NCBI GenBank assembly: GCA_003574885.1
Contig: PJFC01000001.1
Span: forward strand, 620,001 to 684,000
From: Geobacter sp.
GTDB taxonomy: Bacteria; Desulfobacterota; Desulfuromonadia; Geobacterales; Geobacteraceae
Direction: 5' to 3'
DNA length: 64,000 bases
Made by a program: the position numbers and the translations under genes. Below the pieces are notes generated by a model. The model was not told where the DNA came from, ran no database searches, and saw only the letters and a list, made by a program, of their open reading frames with translations. Positions 28,999 through 37,523 of this stretch are shown here, one piece after another. Position 1 is the stretch's first letter, and every line of letters starts with the position of its first letter.

Positions 28999-30572
28999 AC
29001 AACCTGAGTGAGCAGATAGCAGCACGTTTTGGTGCGGATGCCATTCGCGGGACCGGCCATTTCCCCGCTACCGTTCCGCTGCTTTCCATCCCCCGTGACG
29101 GTTTCGAGGATGCCGCCATTCTTATGAAGAAGGTCGGCGCACGGCTTGCGGCGCAGTGGGCGGTTGATGAAACAACCATGGGGCGGGCTTTTGCCGTCAT
29201 TGCCTGCTACGCACTGGAGAGCGACTACCTCCTGGTGCGCTGCGAGATACCCCGTGACGATCCCACCTTTCCCAGCCTGACGAAGAAGTACATCCCCGCC
29301 TTCCGTTTCGAGCGACAGATTGAAAGCCTGATGGGGCTGGTTCCCGTCGGCCATGTCCATTCCGACCACCGTCCCTGGATCAAGTTTGAGGATTGGCCTG
29401 CCGATGCCTGGCCCTTGCGGAAATCATTCGATCCCGCCCAAAAGATGCCGCGCGTGCCGGGTGAATACCGCTGGGCCAGGGCGCGGGGCGAGGGGGTCTA
29501 TGAGATCCCGGTGGGGCCGGTGCATGCCGGGATCATCGAGCCGGGACATTTCCGCTTTCAGGCCATGGGAGAGGATATCCTCAACCTCGAAGAGCGGCTC
29601 GGCTACACCCATAAAGGGATTGAGAAGCGGTTCGAGGCCCTTTCCTGGAAGGATGGGGTGCGCCTGGCCGGCCGGGTGTCCGGTGACTCGACCGTTGCCC
29701 ATGCACTCTGTTACTGCCGCTCGCTGGAGGCCCTTTGCGGGATCGAACCGCCCCCCCGGGCACTCTGGCTGCGCGCCATTCTGCTGGAGCGGGAGCGGAT
29801 CGCCAACCATCTCGGGGATATAGGCGCCGTTGCCAATGATGCGGCTTTTGCGTTTCTCCTCTACCAGTTCAGCCGCCTGAAAGAGACGCTTCTGCGGCTC
29901 AACCGCCGTCTCTTCGGTCACCGCTATCTGATGGACCGGGTTGTGCCGGGGGGAGTGGCGGTTGACCTGACGCCGGAAGGGACGGAGGCGATCCTCGCCG
30001 AGCTTGACTGGCTGACCGATGAGTTCGAGCGGCTCATCACCATCTACGATCTGAATCCTTCCCTGGAGGACCGGGTGCGTACCACCGGCATTCTCTCTGC
30101 CGATCTGGCAAGAGATCTGGGAACGGTCGGTTTTGTGGCGCGGGCAAGCGGCCAGCCCCTTGACTGCCGGGTGCAGACGCCGTTTCCCCCCTACGACCGG
30201 TTTCCTCCATCCATGACGGTCCTCAACTCGTGCGACGTTCATGCCCGCGTCTGGGTGCGGGTGTGCGAGGTACGGGACTCCGTCCGGCTGATCCGCGAGT
30301 TTCTGGCGACCCTTCCCCATGGGGAGATTTTGGCGAAGTCCATTCCGCCGACCCCCCATGCAAGCGGTTTTGCCGTGGTGGAGGGATGGCGTGGCGAGAT
30401 TGTCTACTGGCTGCAGGCAGGGGGAGAGGGGGTAATAAACCGCTGCATGATCCGTGATCCCTCCAGCGTCAACTGGCTGGGGCTCGAACAGGCGGTACTG
30501 GGGAACATCGTCCCCGATTTCCCTCTCTGTAACAAGAGCTTCAACCAGTCCTATTCGGGACATGACCTGTAG
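28995..30572 (+). CDS. Ehr-type large subunit (NuoCD/HyfG-like) lacking [NiFe] ligands
   Basis: VGPVHAGIIEPGHFRFQAMGEDILNLEERLGYTHKGIEKRFE...GRVSGDSTVAH; C-terminus NQSYSGHDL. Confidence 0.92.
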   Translation: MNNLSEQIAARFGADAIRGTGHFPATVPLLSIPRDGFEDAAILMKKVGARLAAQWAVDETTMGRAFAVIACYALESDYLLVRCEIPRDDPTFPSLTKKYIPAFRFERQIESLMGLVPVGHVHSDHRPWIKFEDWPADAWPLRKSFDPAQKMPRVPGEYRWARARGEGVYEIPVGPVHAGIIEPGHFRFQAMGEDILNLEERLGYTHKGIEKRFEALSWKDGVRLAGRVSGDSTVAHALCYCRSLEALCGIEPPPRALWLRAILLERERIANHLGDIGAVANDAAFAFLLYQFSRLKETLLRLNRRLFGHRYLMDRVVPGGVAVDLTPEGTEAILAELDWLTDEFERLITIYDLNPSLEDRVRTTGILSADLARDLGTVGFVARASGQPLDCRVQTPFPPYDRFPPSMTVLNSCDVHARVWVRVCEVRDSVRLIREFLATLPHGEILAKSIPPTPHASGFAVVEGWRGEIVYWLQAGGEGVINRCMIRDPSSVNWLGLEQAVLGNIVPDFPLCNKSFNQSYSGHDL

Positions 30573-30712
30573 CAGGTTGTTGAAAAGCAGCCATCTCGCT
30601 GCTGTCCTCGAAAGCCTCCTTGTGCGGCGTAGCGCGGCTAAGCCTCCGCGGGACTCTCTGTGGGTGCAACGATCTGACTGTTTTTGAACAACCTGAGTTT
30701 TTCAACAACCTG
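30573..30712. repeat. ~140-bp MITE-like element with terminal inverted repeats
   Basis: CAGGTTGTTGAAAA (30573-30586) and TTTTTCAACAACCTG (30698-30712); no ORF inside. Confidence 0.75.
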
Positions 30713-30732
30713 TCAGGGGGCAAGGAAGAACA

Positions 30733-31263
30733 ATGCTGAGAATACTGCACCAGATATTCAGGACCGGCGTGGTCACGGAGCCCCTCCCTGCCGAGGTTGA
30801 GGCCGAGGTGGTCATGGTGGGGAAGAGGCTGGAGGAGGCGGTCCGGGAGCGTTTCAGCCGGAGTCTTGTCATCCGCGAGGTGGATGCGGGTTCCTGCAAC
30901 GGCTGCGAGCTGGAGATCATTGCCATGAACAACCCGATCTACAACTGCGAGCGCTTCGGCATCAGCTTTACCGCCTCCCCCCGCTTCGCCGACATGCTGC
31001 TGGTCACCGGGCCGGTCTCCCACAACATGGAGATCGCTCTCAAACGGACCTATGACGCCACCCCCGATCCCAAACTGGTGGTGGCGGTGGGTGATTGCGG
31101 CATAAACGGGGGGATTTTCGGCGAAAGCTACGCTTCGCTGGGGGGGGTGGAGTCGGTTATCCCGGTCGATGCCGTTATCCCCGGCTGTCCGCCGACCCCA
31201 ACGGATCTGCTCGCCGGAATCCTGGCGGTAATCACAGCCGGGAAGGAGCAGGACTTTGTTTAA
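30733..31263 (+). CDS. Ehr/complex I-like small subunit (NuoB/HyfI-like)
   Basis: AGSCNGCELEIIAMNNPIYNCERFGI...VGDCGINGG...PGCPPTPTDLLAGIL. Confidence 0.93.
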   Translation: MLRILHQIFRTGVVTEPLPAEVEAEVVMVGKRLEEAVRERFSRSLVIREVDAGSCNGCELEIIAMNNPIYNCERFGISFTASPRFADMLLVTGPVSHNMEIALKRTYDATPDPKLVVAVGDCGINGGIFGESYASLGGVESVIPVDAVIPGCPPTPTDLLAGILAVITAGKEQDFV

Positions 31264-31314
31264 CACGTCCGTTTAACCGTGAAACTCACGAAACAACCAA
31301 AGGAGGATAGTGCC

Positions 31315-31497
31315 ATGGGTTGTAAAGCGACATGCAATTGTGAAGAGAAACATCAGGGACATCTCTGCGTACTCCGCAGCAAGGAGCTCACTGACGAGAT
31401 AGCGCAACTGACGGATAATCCGAAAGTCGCCTGTTTCACCTGTGGAGCGGAGGCCAATTCACCTGATAACGTGTGCGCTCCCGTCACCATTAATTGA
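31315..31497 (+). CDS. Small Cys-rich protein (60 aa, 7 Cys)
   Basis: MGCKATCNCEEKHQGHLCVLRSKELTDEIAQLTDNPKVACFTCGAEANSPDNVCAPVTIN; AAGGAGG upstream. Confidence 0.65.
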   Translation: MGCKATCNCEEKHQGHLCVLRSKELTDEIAQLTDNPKVACFTCGAEANSPDNVCAPVTIN

Positions 31498-31679
31498 CCC
31501 TGAAACCGGTATAACCGCAAATGAGGCATCCAATGGACCTTTTCGGGTAGCATTGTTTCGCGTCATCTTTGCGATATTGTATAATATCTAGCAATTACAG
31601 CAGGATATGGTTTTGAAATATATTGGCATCATCCATGCTGTAACTATAAACAAACCAACCCCTTTAGGAGGAAGTAAAA

Positions 31680-31919
31680 ATGAAAAAAGTTCTGTCCACC
31701 ATCGTTGCTGCTCTTGTTGCTGTTTCTTTCGCTGGCATTGTGTGCGCTGCTGAGCCGGCTGCTCCTGCTGCTGCCCCGGCTGTAGAAAAAGCTGCTCCTG
31801 CCGAAAAAGCACCTGTGAAAAAAGCAAAGAAAAAAGCCAAAAAAGCAAAGAAAGCCAAAAAAGCCGTGAAAAAAGAAGAAGCACCTGCTGCAGCTCCGGA
31901 AGCTCCGGCTGCCAAGTAA
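31680..31919 (+). CDS. Exported Lys/Ala/Pro-rich small basic protein
   Basis: Signal peptide MKKVLSTIVAALVAVSFAGIVCAAE; KKAKKKAKKAKKAKKAVKK core; AGGAGGAAG RBS; downstream terminator. Confidence 0.75.
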   Translation: MKKVLSTIVAALVAVSFAGIVCAAEPAAPAAAPAVEKAAPAEKAPVKKAKKKAKKAKKAKKAVKKEEAPAAAPEAPAAK

Positions 31920-31937
31920 TTCTTTGCCACAGGCAAC

Positions 31938-31971
31938 AAAAAAAGCCATCCGGAAACGGGTGGCTTTTTTT
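31938..31971 (+). terminator. Rho-independent terminator
   Basis: AAAAAAGCCATCCG GAAA CGGGTGGCTTTTTTT. Confidence 0.9.
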
Positions 31972-32025
31972 GTATGTTAACTGATGGACATCGGCAACGT
32001 TCTCATATTCTCTTTTTCGCGCACA

Positions 32026-33552
32026 TCATTTCTTCCCATCCAGGATGCTGTCATCCTCGAACATTCCGCTCCCCGTGATATTCTCAGCGACCATCCTGAA
32101 GTGAAATCCGTAAACCGCATAGGTTATGGCCAGGGGGAAAAGCCGTGGCCGCCTCGCGAGAGACCAGAAGAAAAGCTTCCAGAAGTACAGCCTCTCCCGT
32201 CCGAGCACCCCCAAAAACAGGATAGATTTGCAGAGGGCGCCGATGTACCCCGGCTGCAGGTGAAACTTCTTCAGATGCAGTGGCCGGTACTCCCTGAGGA
32301 GTCTGATCACACGCTGGTAGTAGTTCCTGGGCGAGTAGATGGTATCGAGTATCTTTCGATAACCGCCGATGAGTGCCCCGGTGTCCATCCGGGGGATGAA
32401 GTTGAGGGCGATGTCCGTATTGTTGCCGGAGGCGTCTCCCAACAAACGATCCTCCCGATCCAGGCGCTGGTAAAGCCTGGTGCCCCGCAGTGCGGTCAGC
32501 ATCCCGACCATGGCGGTGACGATGCCGCTCTCCTGAATAAAGCGGATCTGCCGGTCAAAGATCGAGGGAGGGTCGGTGTCGAAACCGACAATAAAACCGC
32601 CGTGGACCTGCAGTCCTGCCTGCTGGATATGCTTTACCGACGCGAGCAGATCGCGGTTCCTGTTCTGCCGCTTGCCGATCTCGGCAAGGCCTTCATCGTT
32701 GGGTGTCTCGATGCCGATGAAAACTTCCTCGAACCCGGCTCTGACCATCAGTGACATGAGCGGGTCGTCGTCGGCCAGGTCTATGGATGCCTCGGTGTAA
32801 AAGTAGAATGGATACCCGTTGTTCTCCATCCAGCCAATCAGGGCGGGGAGGACATCCTGTGTCAGCTTTCTCCGATCGCCGATGAAGTTGTCATCGACGA
32901 AGAAAATCGCCCCGCGCCAACCCCGGGCATGGAGACTGTCCAGCTCGGCGATGAGCTGCGCAAGCCCCTTGGTACGTGGTTTATGCCCCAATAGGGCAGT
33001 GATGTCGCAGAACTCGCAGTCGAAGGGACATCCCCGCGAGTACTGGATGTTCATGGCTGCATAGTTCCCCACGTCTATCAGGTCCCAGAGCGGCATGGGC
33101 GTAGTCCTCAGGTCCGCCCGCTCCTCGTCGGCGTAGAGATGCCGTGGCTCGTCCCTCTGCAGGTCCGCCAGGAACGGGGGGAGCGTGAGCTCCGCCTCGC
33201 CCAGCACCAGGTGGTCAACTGCGGGGAAATCCTCATGACAGGTGGTGAAAAGGGGCCCGCCTGCGACGGTTTTCACCCCCAGTCGCCGACAGCGGGCGAT
33301 CACCTCCTGTGCCGATTCCCGCTGGACGGTCATGGCGCTGATGAAAACGTAATCCGCCCATTCAATCTCTTTGTCGGACAGAGGGCGGACATTCATGTCG
33401 ACAAGCTTTTTGTCCCATGCGGCCGGGAGCATGGCTGCCACGGTAAGAAGCCCCAATGGGGGAAAGCTTGCCTTCCTGCCGATGAATTTCATGGCGTGCC
33501 GAAAGCTCCAGAAGGTGTTCGGATAGTGGGGATATACAAGAAGAATTTTCAT
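32026..33552 (-). CDS. B12-binding-domain radical SAM protein
   Basis: MKILLVYPHYPNTFWSF..., YSRGCPFDCEFCDIT (CxxxCxxC), GIETPNDEGL; RBS GGAGG before ATG 33552. Confidence 0.9.
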   Translation of the reverse strand: MKILLVYPHYPNTFWSFRHAMKFIGRKASFPPLGLLTVAAMLPAAWDKKLVDMNVRPLSDKEIEWADYVFISAMTVQRESAQEVIARCRRLGVKTVAGGPLFTTCHEDFPAVDHLVLGEAELTLPPFLADLQRDEPRHLYADEERADLRTTPMPLWDLIDVGNYAAMNIQYSRGCPFDCEFCDITALLGHKPRTKGLAQLIAELDSLHARGWRGAIFFVDDNFIGDRRKLTQDVLPALIGWMENNGYPFYFYTEASIDLADDDPLMSLMVRAGFEEVFIGIETPNDEGLAEIGKRQNRNRDLLASVKHIQQAGLQVHGGFIVGFDTDPPSIFDRQIRFIQESGIVTAMVGMLTALRGTRLYQRLDREDRLLGDASGNNTDIALNFIPRMDTGALIGGYRKILDTIYSPRNYYQRVIRLLREYRPLHLKKFHLQPGYIGALCKSILFLGVLGRERLYFWKLFFWSLARRPRLFPLAITYAVYGFHFRMVAENITGSGMFEDDSILDGKK

Positions 33553-33737
33553 AAGGTGTTCCTCCATTGGCATTTGTGCGGAAAAATGCCGAATTCAAGT
33601 GTATACTTATTCTTTGCAGATATGTCTCAAACAGTGTAAAAATTACGTAAAAGGTGAACGTCCTGGGCGTGGATCGGTAGTGACGCCTTGCAACACATGC
33701 TCTGACGAATCATCTGTCTAACGAAAGGGAGGTAACT

Positions 33738-34706
33738 ATGCGGAAACTACGCTATGGACTCATTGTGATGGGGATGGTGTTATGTCTGGCGACTTCTGCC
33801 ACAGCCGACGTGAGCATCGGGATCGGGTTGCCCAACGTGAGCATCGGGATCAACCTGCCGTTGTTCCCGGACCTCGTCCGGGTGCCGGGCTATCCGGTCT
33901 ACTACGCTCCGCGGGTGGATGCCAACTACTTCTTCTACGATGGGATGTACTGGGTTTTCATGGACGATTACTGGTACGCGAGTAACTGGTACAACGGTCC
34001 CTGGTCGCGGGTGGATCCTTATTATGTGCCGGCGTACATCCTGCGTATCCCTGTGCGCTACTACCGGCAGCCTCCTGTGTACTTCAGGGGATGGCGGGCT
34101 AATGCGCCTCCCCGTTGGGGGCAGCACTGGGGTCGTGAATGGGAGCAGCGTCGGGGCGGATGGGACAAGTGGAGACGCGGCTCTGCTCCGGCTCCGGCTC
34201 CGCTGCCTGTCTACCAGCGGCAATACACGGGTGACCGCTATCCCCGCCAGGTAGAGCAGCAGCAGAGACTCCGCAGCGAGCATTACCGTTATCAGCCGCG
34301 TGATAGGGCAGTCCGCCAGCACTTTCAGCAGCAGAAAGAGCAAAGAGCGACTACGCCTGCTCAACGGGGGAGGCAGGAAGAGCCCCGGATGAGAAGCCAA
34401 GGGCCGCAGGGTTACCAACGTCCGGAACCGGTTCAGCAGGGCGCTCCGGGCGGGCAGCGGATGCAGGCTCCGCGCCAGGGTGGCGAGCAGATGCAGAGGC
34501 CCCCTCAAGGCCGGCCTCAGCCGCAGCAGCGAGGTCCGGCAATCAATGAGCAGCGGGGTCCGGGAAATCAGCCGCAGCGGCAGCAGCCGGGAGCTGGACA
34601 GCGCGAACAGATTGCCCCAAGGCAGCAAGGCCCTGAACGGGGAATGCAGGAGAGAGGTCCCTCACAGGAACCGAGGCAGGGACGGGGGGAAGACCGCGGG
34701 CGGTAG
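33738..34706 (+). CDS. Exported protein: aromatic-rich N-terminal domain plus long Q/R/P/G-rich low-complexity tail
   Basis: Signal peptide; YYAPRVDANYFFYDGMYWVFMDDYWYASNWYNGPW; tail of QQRGPxx-type sequence. Confidence 0.75.
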   Translation: MRKLRYGLIVMGMVLCLATSATADVSIGIGLPNVSIGINLPLFPDLVRVPGYPVYYAPRVDANYFFYDGMYWVFMDDYWYASNWYNGPWSRVDPYYVPAYILRIPVRYYRQPPVYFRGWRANAPPRWGQHWGREWEQRRGGWDKWRRGSAPAPAPLPVYQRQYTGDRYPRQVEQQQRLRSEHYRYQPRDRAVRQHFQQQKEQRATTPAQRGRQEEPRMRSQGPQGYQRPEPVQQGAPGGQRMQAPRQGGEQMQRPPQGRPQPQQRGPAINEQRGPGNQPQRQQPGAGQREQIAPRQQGPERGMQERGPSQEPRQGRGEDRGR

Positions 34707-34779
34707 CGCAATAACCGACCCGCCTGTACGGGTTGATCAAGGGCTGAAGATCCTTTTACCCGGAAGTTGAGCACAATAC

Positions 34780-34808
34780 AAAGGGGCGTACCGAGGTGCG
34801 CCCCTTTT
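34780..34808. terminator. Convergent (bidirectional) terminator
   Basis: AAAGGGGCGTACC GA GGTGCGCCCCTTTT. Confidence 0.75.
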
Positions 34809-34837
34809 CCCGTATCTGCTTGAAAAAACCGCACCTG

Positions 34838-35512
34838 TCAGCTGCGGGTGGCGATCCAGATTGTGTGACGATTCCCCCCGGCGGTGCCTCGCGCCCGCAC
34901 AGCGACCTCTTCCACGTTAAAACCAACCCTGCACAAACGTTTGGTGAAGGCCATGTCAGGACCTGCCGACCATACGGCCAACACGCCTGAGGGGTGCAAT
35001 GCCGCAAAGGCTGCCTTGACCCCGCCTTCGGTGTAGAGCCAGTCGTTGCCTTTTCGGGTTAAACCTTCAGGTCCGTTATCCACATCGAGCAGAATGGCGT
35101 CGTAGGCCTGACGTTCTGTTCGCAGGATGAGGGCGACGTCGGTCTCCCGGACGGTGACGCGGGAATCCCGAAGAGGATGGCCGGTCAGTTCCCCGAGGAA
35201 TTTTCGGTTCCAATCCACTACCGCCGGCACCAGTTCGGCGACGACCACCCTGCTTTGGGTGTCGAGCCGTGCCAGAGCTGCTGCGGTGGTAAACCCCATG
35301 CCCAATCCTCCGATCAGAATGCAGGGCGATGGCCTGTTAACGATGCGTGCACATGCGTACTCGGCCAAAGCATCTTCCGAGCCATGAACGCGACTGTTCA
35401 TGAGTTCAGAGCCGTTTACCCGGATCGAAAACTCGCCGCCCCGGGCATAGAGGCTGAGTTCGGCGCTGCTGCCGGGTACCCTGGTGCTGTCCAGGAACTT
35501 CCAAGGAATCAT
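34838..35512 (-). CDS. Spermidine synthase-like / class I SAM methyltransferase-fold protein
   Basis: CILIGGLGMGFTTAAALARLDTQSRVVVAELVPAVVDWNR, YDAILLDVDNGPEGL; start MIPWKF at 35512. Confidence 0.8.
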   Translation of the reverse strand: MIPWKFLDSTRVPGSSAELSLYARGGEFSIRVNGSELMNSRVHGSEDALAEYACARIVNRPSPCILIGGLGMGFTTAAALARLDTQSRVVVAELVPAVVDWNRKFLGELTGHPLRDSRVTVRETDVALILRTERQAYDAILLDVDNGPEGLTRKGNDWLYTEGGVKAAFAALHPSGVLAVWSAGPDMAFTKRLCRVGFNVEEVAVRARGTAGGNRHTIWIATRS

Positions 35513-35995
35513 GACTGTCTCCCGTGAGGGCTCAAAGAATTGTCTGCCGGTACGTCCTGGGCGGAGAATTGCCCGTTCCATGATGCGCTTTACCTTGAAT
35601 TTTGAGCATCGTAGCCATGACACAGCCATTTGTCAAAGTCATTTGTCAGGTCGGCACCGAAGTTCAGTGGCTGATTACAAATTGCAAATACGTGCTTTGT
35701 TGAGTAATGTATGGTGCGGGGGTGTTGGTGCCCAGGCAGCGATGCTCAGTTGCGTAACCGTTAAGAATCTAAAATCAAAACCAGCCACAGAGGTCAAAGA
35801 GAGAGGCAACATACCGCGAACCGTCGGGTTGCCAGCGATTTTCTCGTGGTCTCTCCGTTCTTGTGACAAAAGGAGCTTTTCAGAACCGGGCAGGGGCCGG
35901 TGACGTCAGGTGCGACGGGAGCGACCATACCGGGCGTATGGACTAACATGGCCTTGCGTTCCATTCCATGGCTCATCGCGGTAGCGAGGTAACCC

Positions 35996-36982
35996 ATGAT
36001 CATCTCTGCCAGCAGACGCACCGACATCCCGGCATTCTACAGCGAATGGTTCATGGGGCGCATCCGCGCAGGGTTTTTCCACCGGGTAAACCCCTTCAAC
36101 AGCAAACAGGTCTCCGGCTTCAGCCTGAAACCTGAAGATGTGGATGCCATCTGCTTCTGGACCAAGAATCCGCGCCCCCTGATGGAGCACCTGGACGAGC
36201 TCGACAGGCGGGGACTCGACTACTACTTCCAGTTTACCCTCAACCCCTACGGTTTGGTATTCGAGCCGAAGGTTCCCCCTCTCGATGAGCGCATCGCCAC
36301 CTTTCGGGAGCTGGCGGGCCGCATCGGCCCGGATCGGGTGATCTGGCGCTACGACCCGGTCATCCTGACCAGCGTCACTCCCGTTTCCTGGCATCTGGAA
36401 CAGGTCGAGCGTATGGCCGGGAAGCTCAAGAAGGCAACCCGCCGCCTGCTCTTCAGCTTCTGCGATTTCTACGGAAAGGGGCAGGGCCGGCTGCACGCCG
36501 CGCTCAAAGGGACCGGTATCGCCCTGGAGGAGATCACCGCCCCGGAGAACCTTGGGGAACTTCTGAAACTGGTCCGCGGCTTCAAGGAAGTGGCCGACCT
36601 CAACGGCCTGCGCATCCTTTCCTGCTGCGAAGCAATCGATCTGTCGGACGACGGTATCGGCCATGGCGCCTGCATTGACGGCACTCTGGTACGGGAGCTG
36701 TTCGGCAGGAGCGCCTCGGAACGGAAGGACAAAAACCAGCGCGCCGCCTGCGGCTGCGTGGAATCGGTGGATATGGGGATGTACAACACCTGCCGTTTCC
36801 GGTGCAGCTACTGCTATGCCAACTTCAACGAGGGGATGATCGAGGGGAACTGCCGGAAGCATCACCGGGACAGCCCGTCTCTCCTGGGTCGCTTCGATGG
36901 GAACAGAGAGATTCAAAGGTCGCTGGAAAGAGAGAGGAAATGCACCAACCGTCAGCAGTCGTTATTCGATGCGGAGGTTTGA
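35996..36982 (+). CDS. DUF1848-family protein
   Basis: MIISASRRTDIPAFYSEWFMGRIRAGFFHRVNPFN...FWTKNP; C-terminal CRFRCSYCYANFN. Confidence 0.88.
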   Translation: MIISASRRTDIPAFYSEWFMGRIRAGFFHRVNPFNSKQVSGFSLKPEDVDAICFWTKNPRPLMEHLDELDRRGLDYYFQFTLNPYGLVFEPKVPPLDERIATFRELAGRIGPDRVIWRYDPVILTSVTPVSWHLEQVERMAGKLKKATRRLLFSFCDFYGKGQGRLHAALKGTGIALEEITAPENLGELLKLVRGFKEVADLNGLRILSCCEAIDLSDDGIGHGACIDGTLVRELFGRSASERKDKNQRAACGCVESVDMGMYNTCRFRCSYCYANFNEGMIEGNCRKHHRDSPSLLGRFDGNREIQRSLERERKCTNRQQSLFDAEV

Positions 36983-37066
36983 GCTGTAAGGCGTTCCCTG
37001 TGTACCACGTTTGACTGCATTTTTTAGATGAATCGCCAAGGGACATAAAGGACGTATATTCTGGTC

Positions 37067-37100
37067 AGGCACGTGCAAGATTTCTTGCAGGTGCCTTTCT
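37067..37100 (+). terminator. Rho-independent terminator
   Basis: AGGCACGTGCAAG ATTT CTTGCAGGTGCCT (one mismatch) then TTCTCGTTTT. Confidence 0.75.
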
Positions 37101-37133
37101 CGTTTTGCCGTCAATGGTTTTAAAAATACGGCG

Positions 37134-37163
37134 TTGACATTTTATACCCTGTGGGGGTATGTT
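37134..37163 (+). promoter_or_regulatory. Predicted promoter of the csoR-copA operon
   Basis: TTGACA (37134-37139), 18-bp spacer, TATGTT (37158-37163). Confidence 0.6.
37144..37160. promoter_or_regulatory. CsoR-type operator 1
   Basis: ATACCCTGTGGGGGTAT, lies between -35 and -10. Confidence 0.75.
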
Positions 37164-37175
37164 GAATGCTAGGAT

Positions 37176-37192
37176 ATACCCATAGGGGGTAT
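37176..37192. promoter_or_regulatory. CsoR-type operator 2
   Basis: ATACCCATAGGGGGTAT, 32 bp downstream of operator 1. Confidence 0.75.
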
Positions 37193-37215
37193 TGAAGTGA
37201 TTCGGGAGGAGAGCT

Positions 37216-37506
37216 ATGAATGGGTCATCTCAGAAAAAACTGACGACACGGGTCAAGCGTATTGCCGGACAGGTGGCGGGGATAGAGCGGATGCTCGGCG
37301 ACAGGCGGTATTGCGTGGATATCCTGAACCAGATAGCAGCGGTACGTTCGGCCCTGGATGCCCTGGGGGTCGAATTGCTCACGAGGCACCTGGAGACCTG
37401 TGTGCTGGGGCATGGGAGTGATTCATCCCATGAAAATGCCCGGCCGATGAGCCAGGAACAGCTTCTGGCAGAAGTCAAGATGGCTCTGTCGAGGTTTTTG
37501 AAGTGA
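37216..37506 (+). CDS. csoR: CsoR/RcnR-family metal-sensing repressor
   Basis: [58 protein letters not shown]...H..xC metal site. Confidence 0.88.
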   Translation: MNGSSQKKLTTRVKRIAGQVAGIERMLGDRRYCVDILNQIAAVRSALDALGVELLTRHLETCVLGHGSDSSHENARPMSQEQLLAEVKMALSRFLK

Positions 37507-37523
37507 GGGGGGAGGAGAATGCC

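Noticed and set aside
12111-31263. Annotation as functional [NiFe] hydrogenase-4 / formate hydrogenlyase
   Set aside because: Both large subunits lack all four Cys ligands and no maturation protease or formate dehydrogenase gene was seen
31588-31949. Phe/Leu- or Ser/Gln-rich minus-strand ORFs
   Set aside because: Antisense of the Lys/Ala repeat region of the exported basic protein; no RBS
34351-34620. Possible tandem repeat array in the 33738-34706 gene
   Set aside because: Q/R/P codon low complexity without a fixed repeat unit; no CRISPR-like spacer/repeat periodicity
35630-35900. Partial ccacagaggtcaaagagagag-like sequence and CATTTGTCA direct repeats
   Set aside because: Too degenerate to claim as a second copy of the CACAGAG repeat without a genome search
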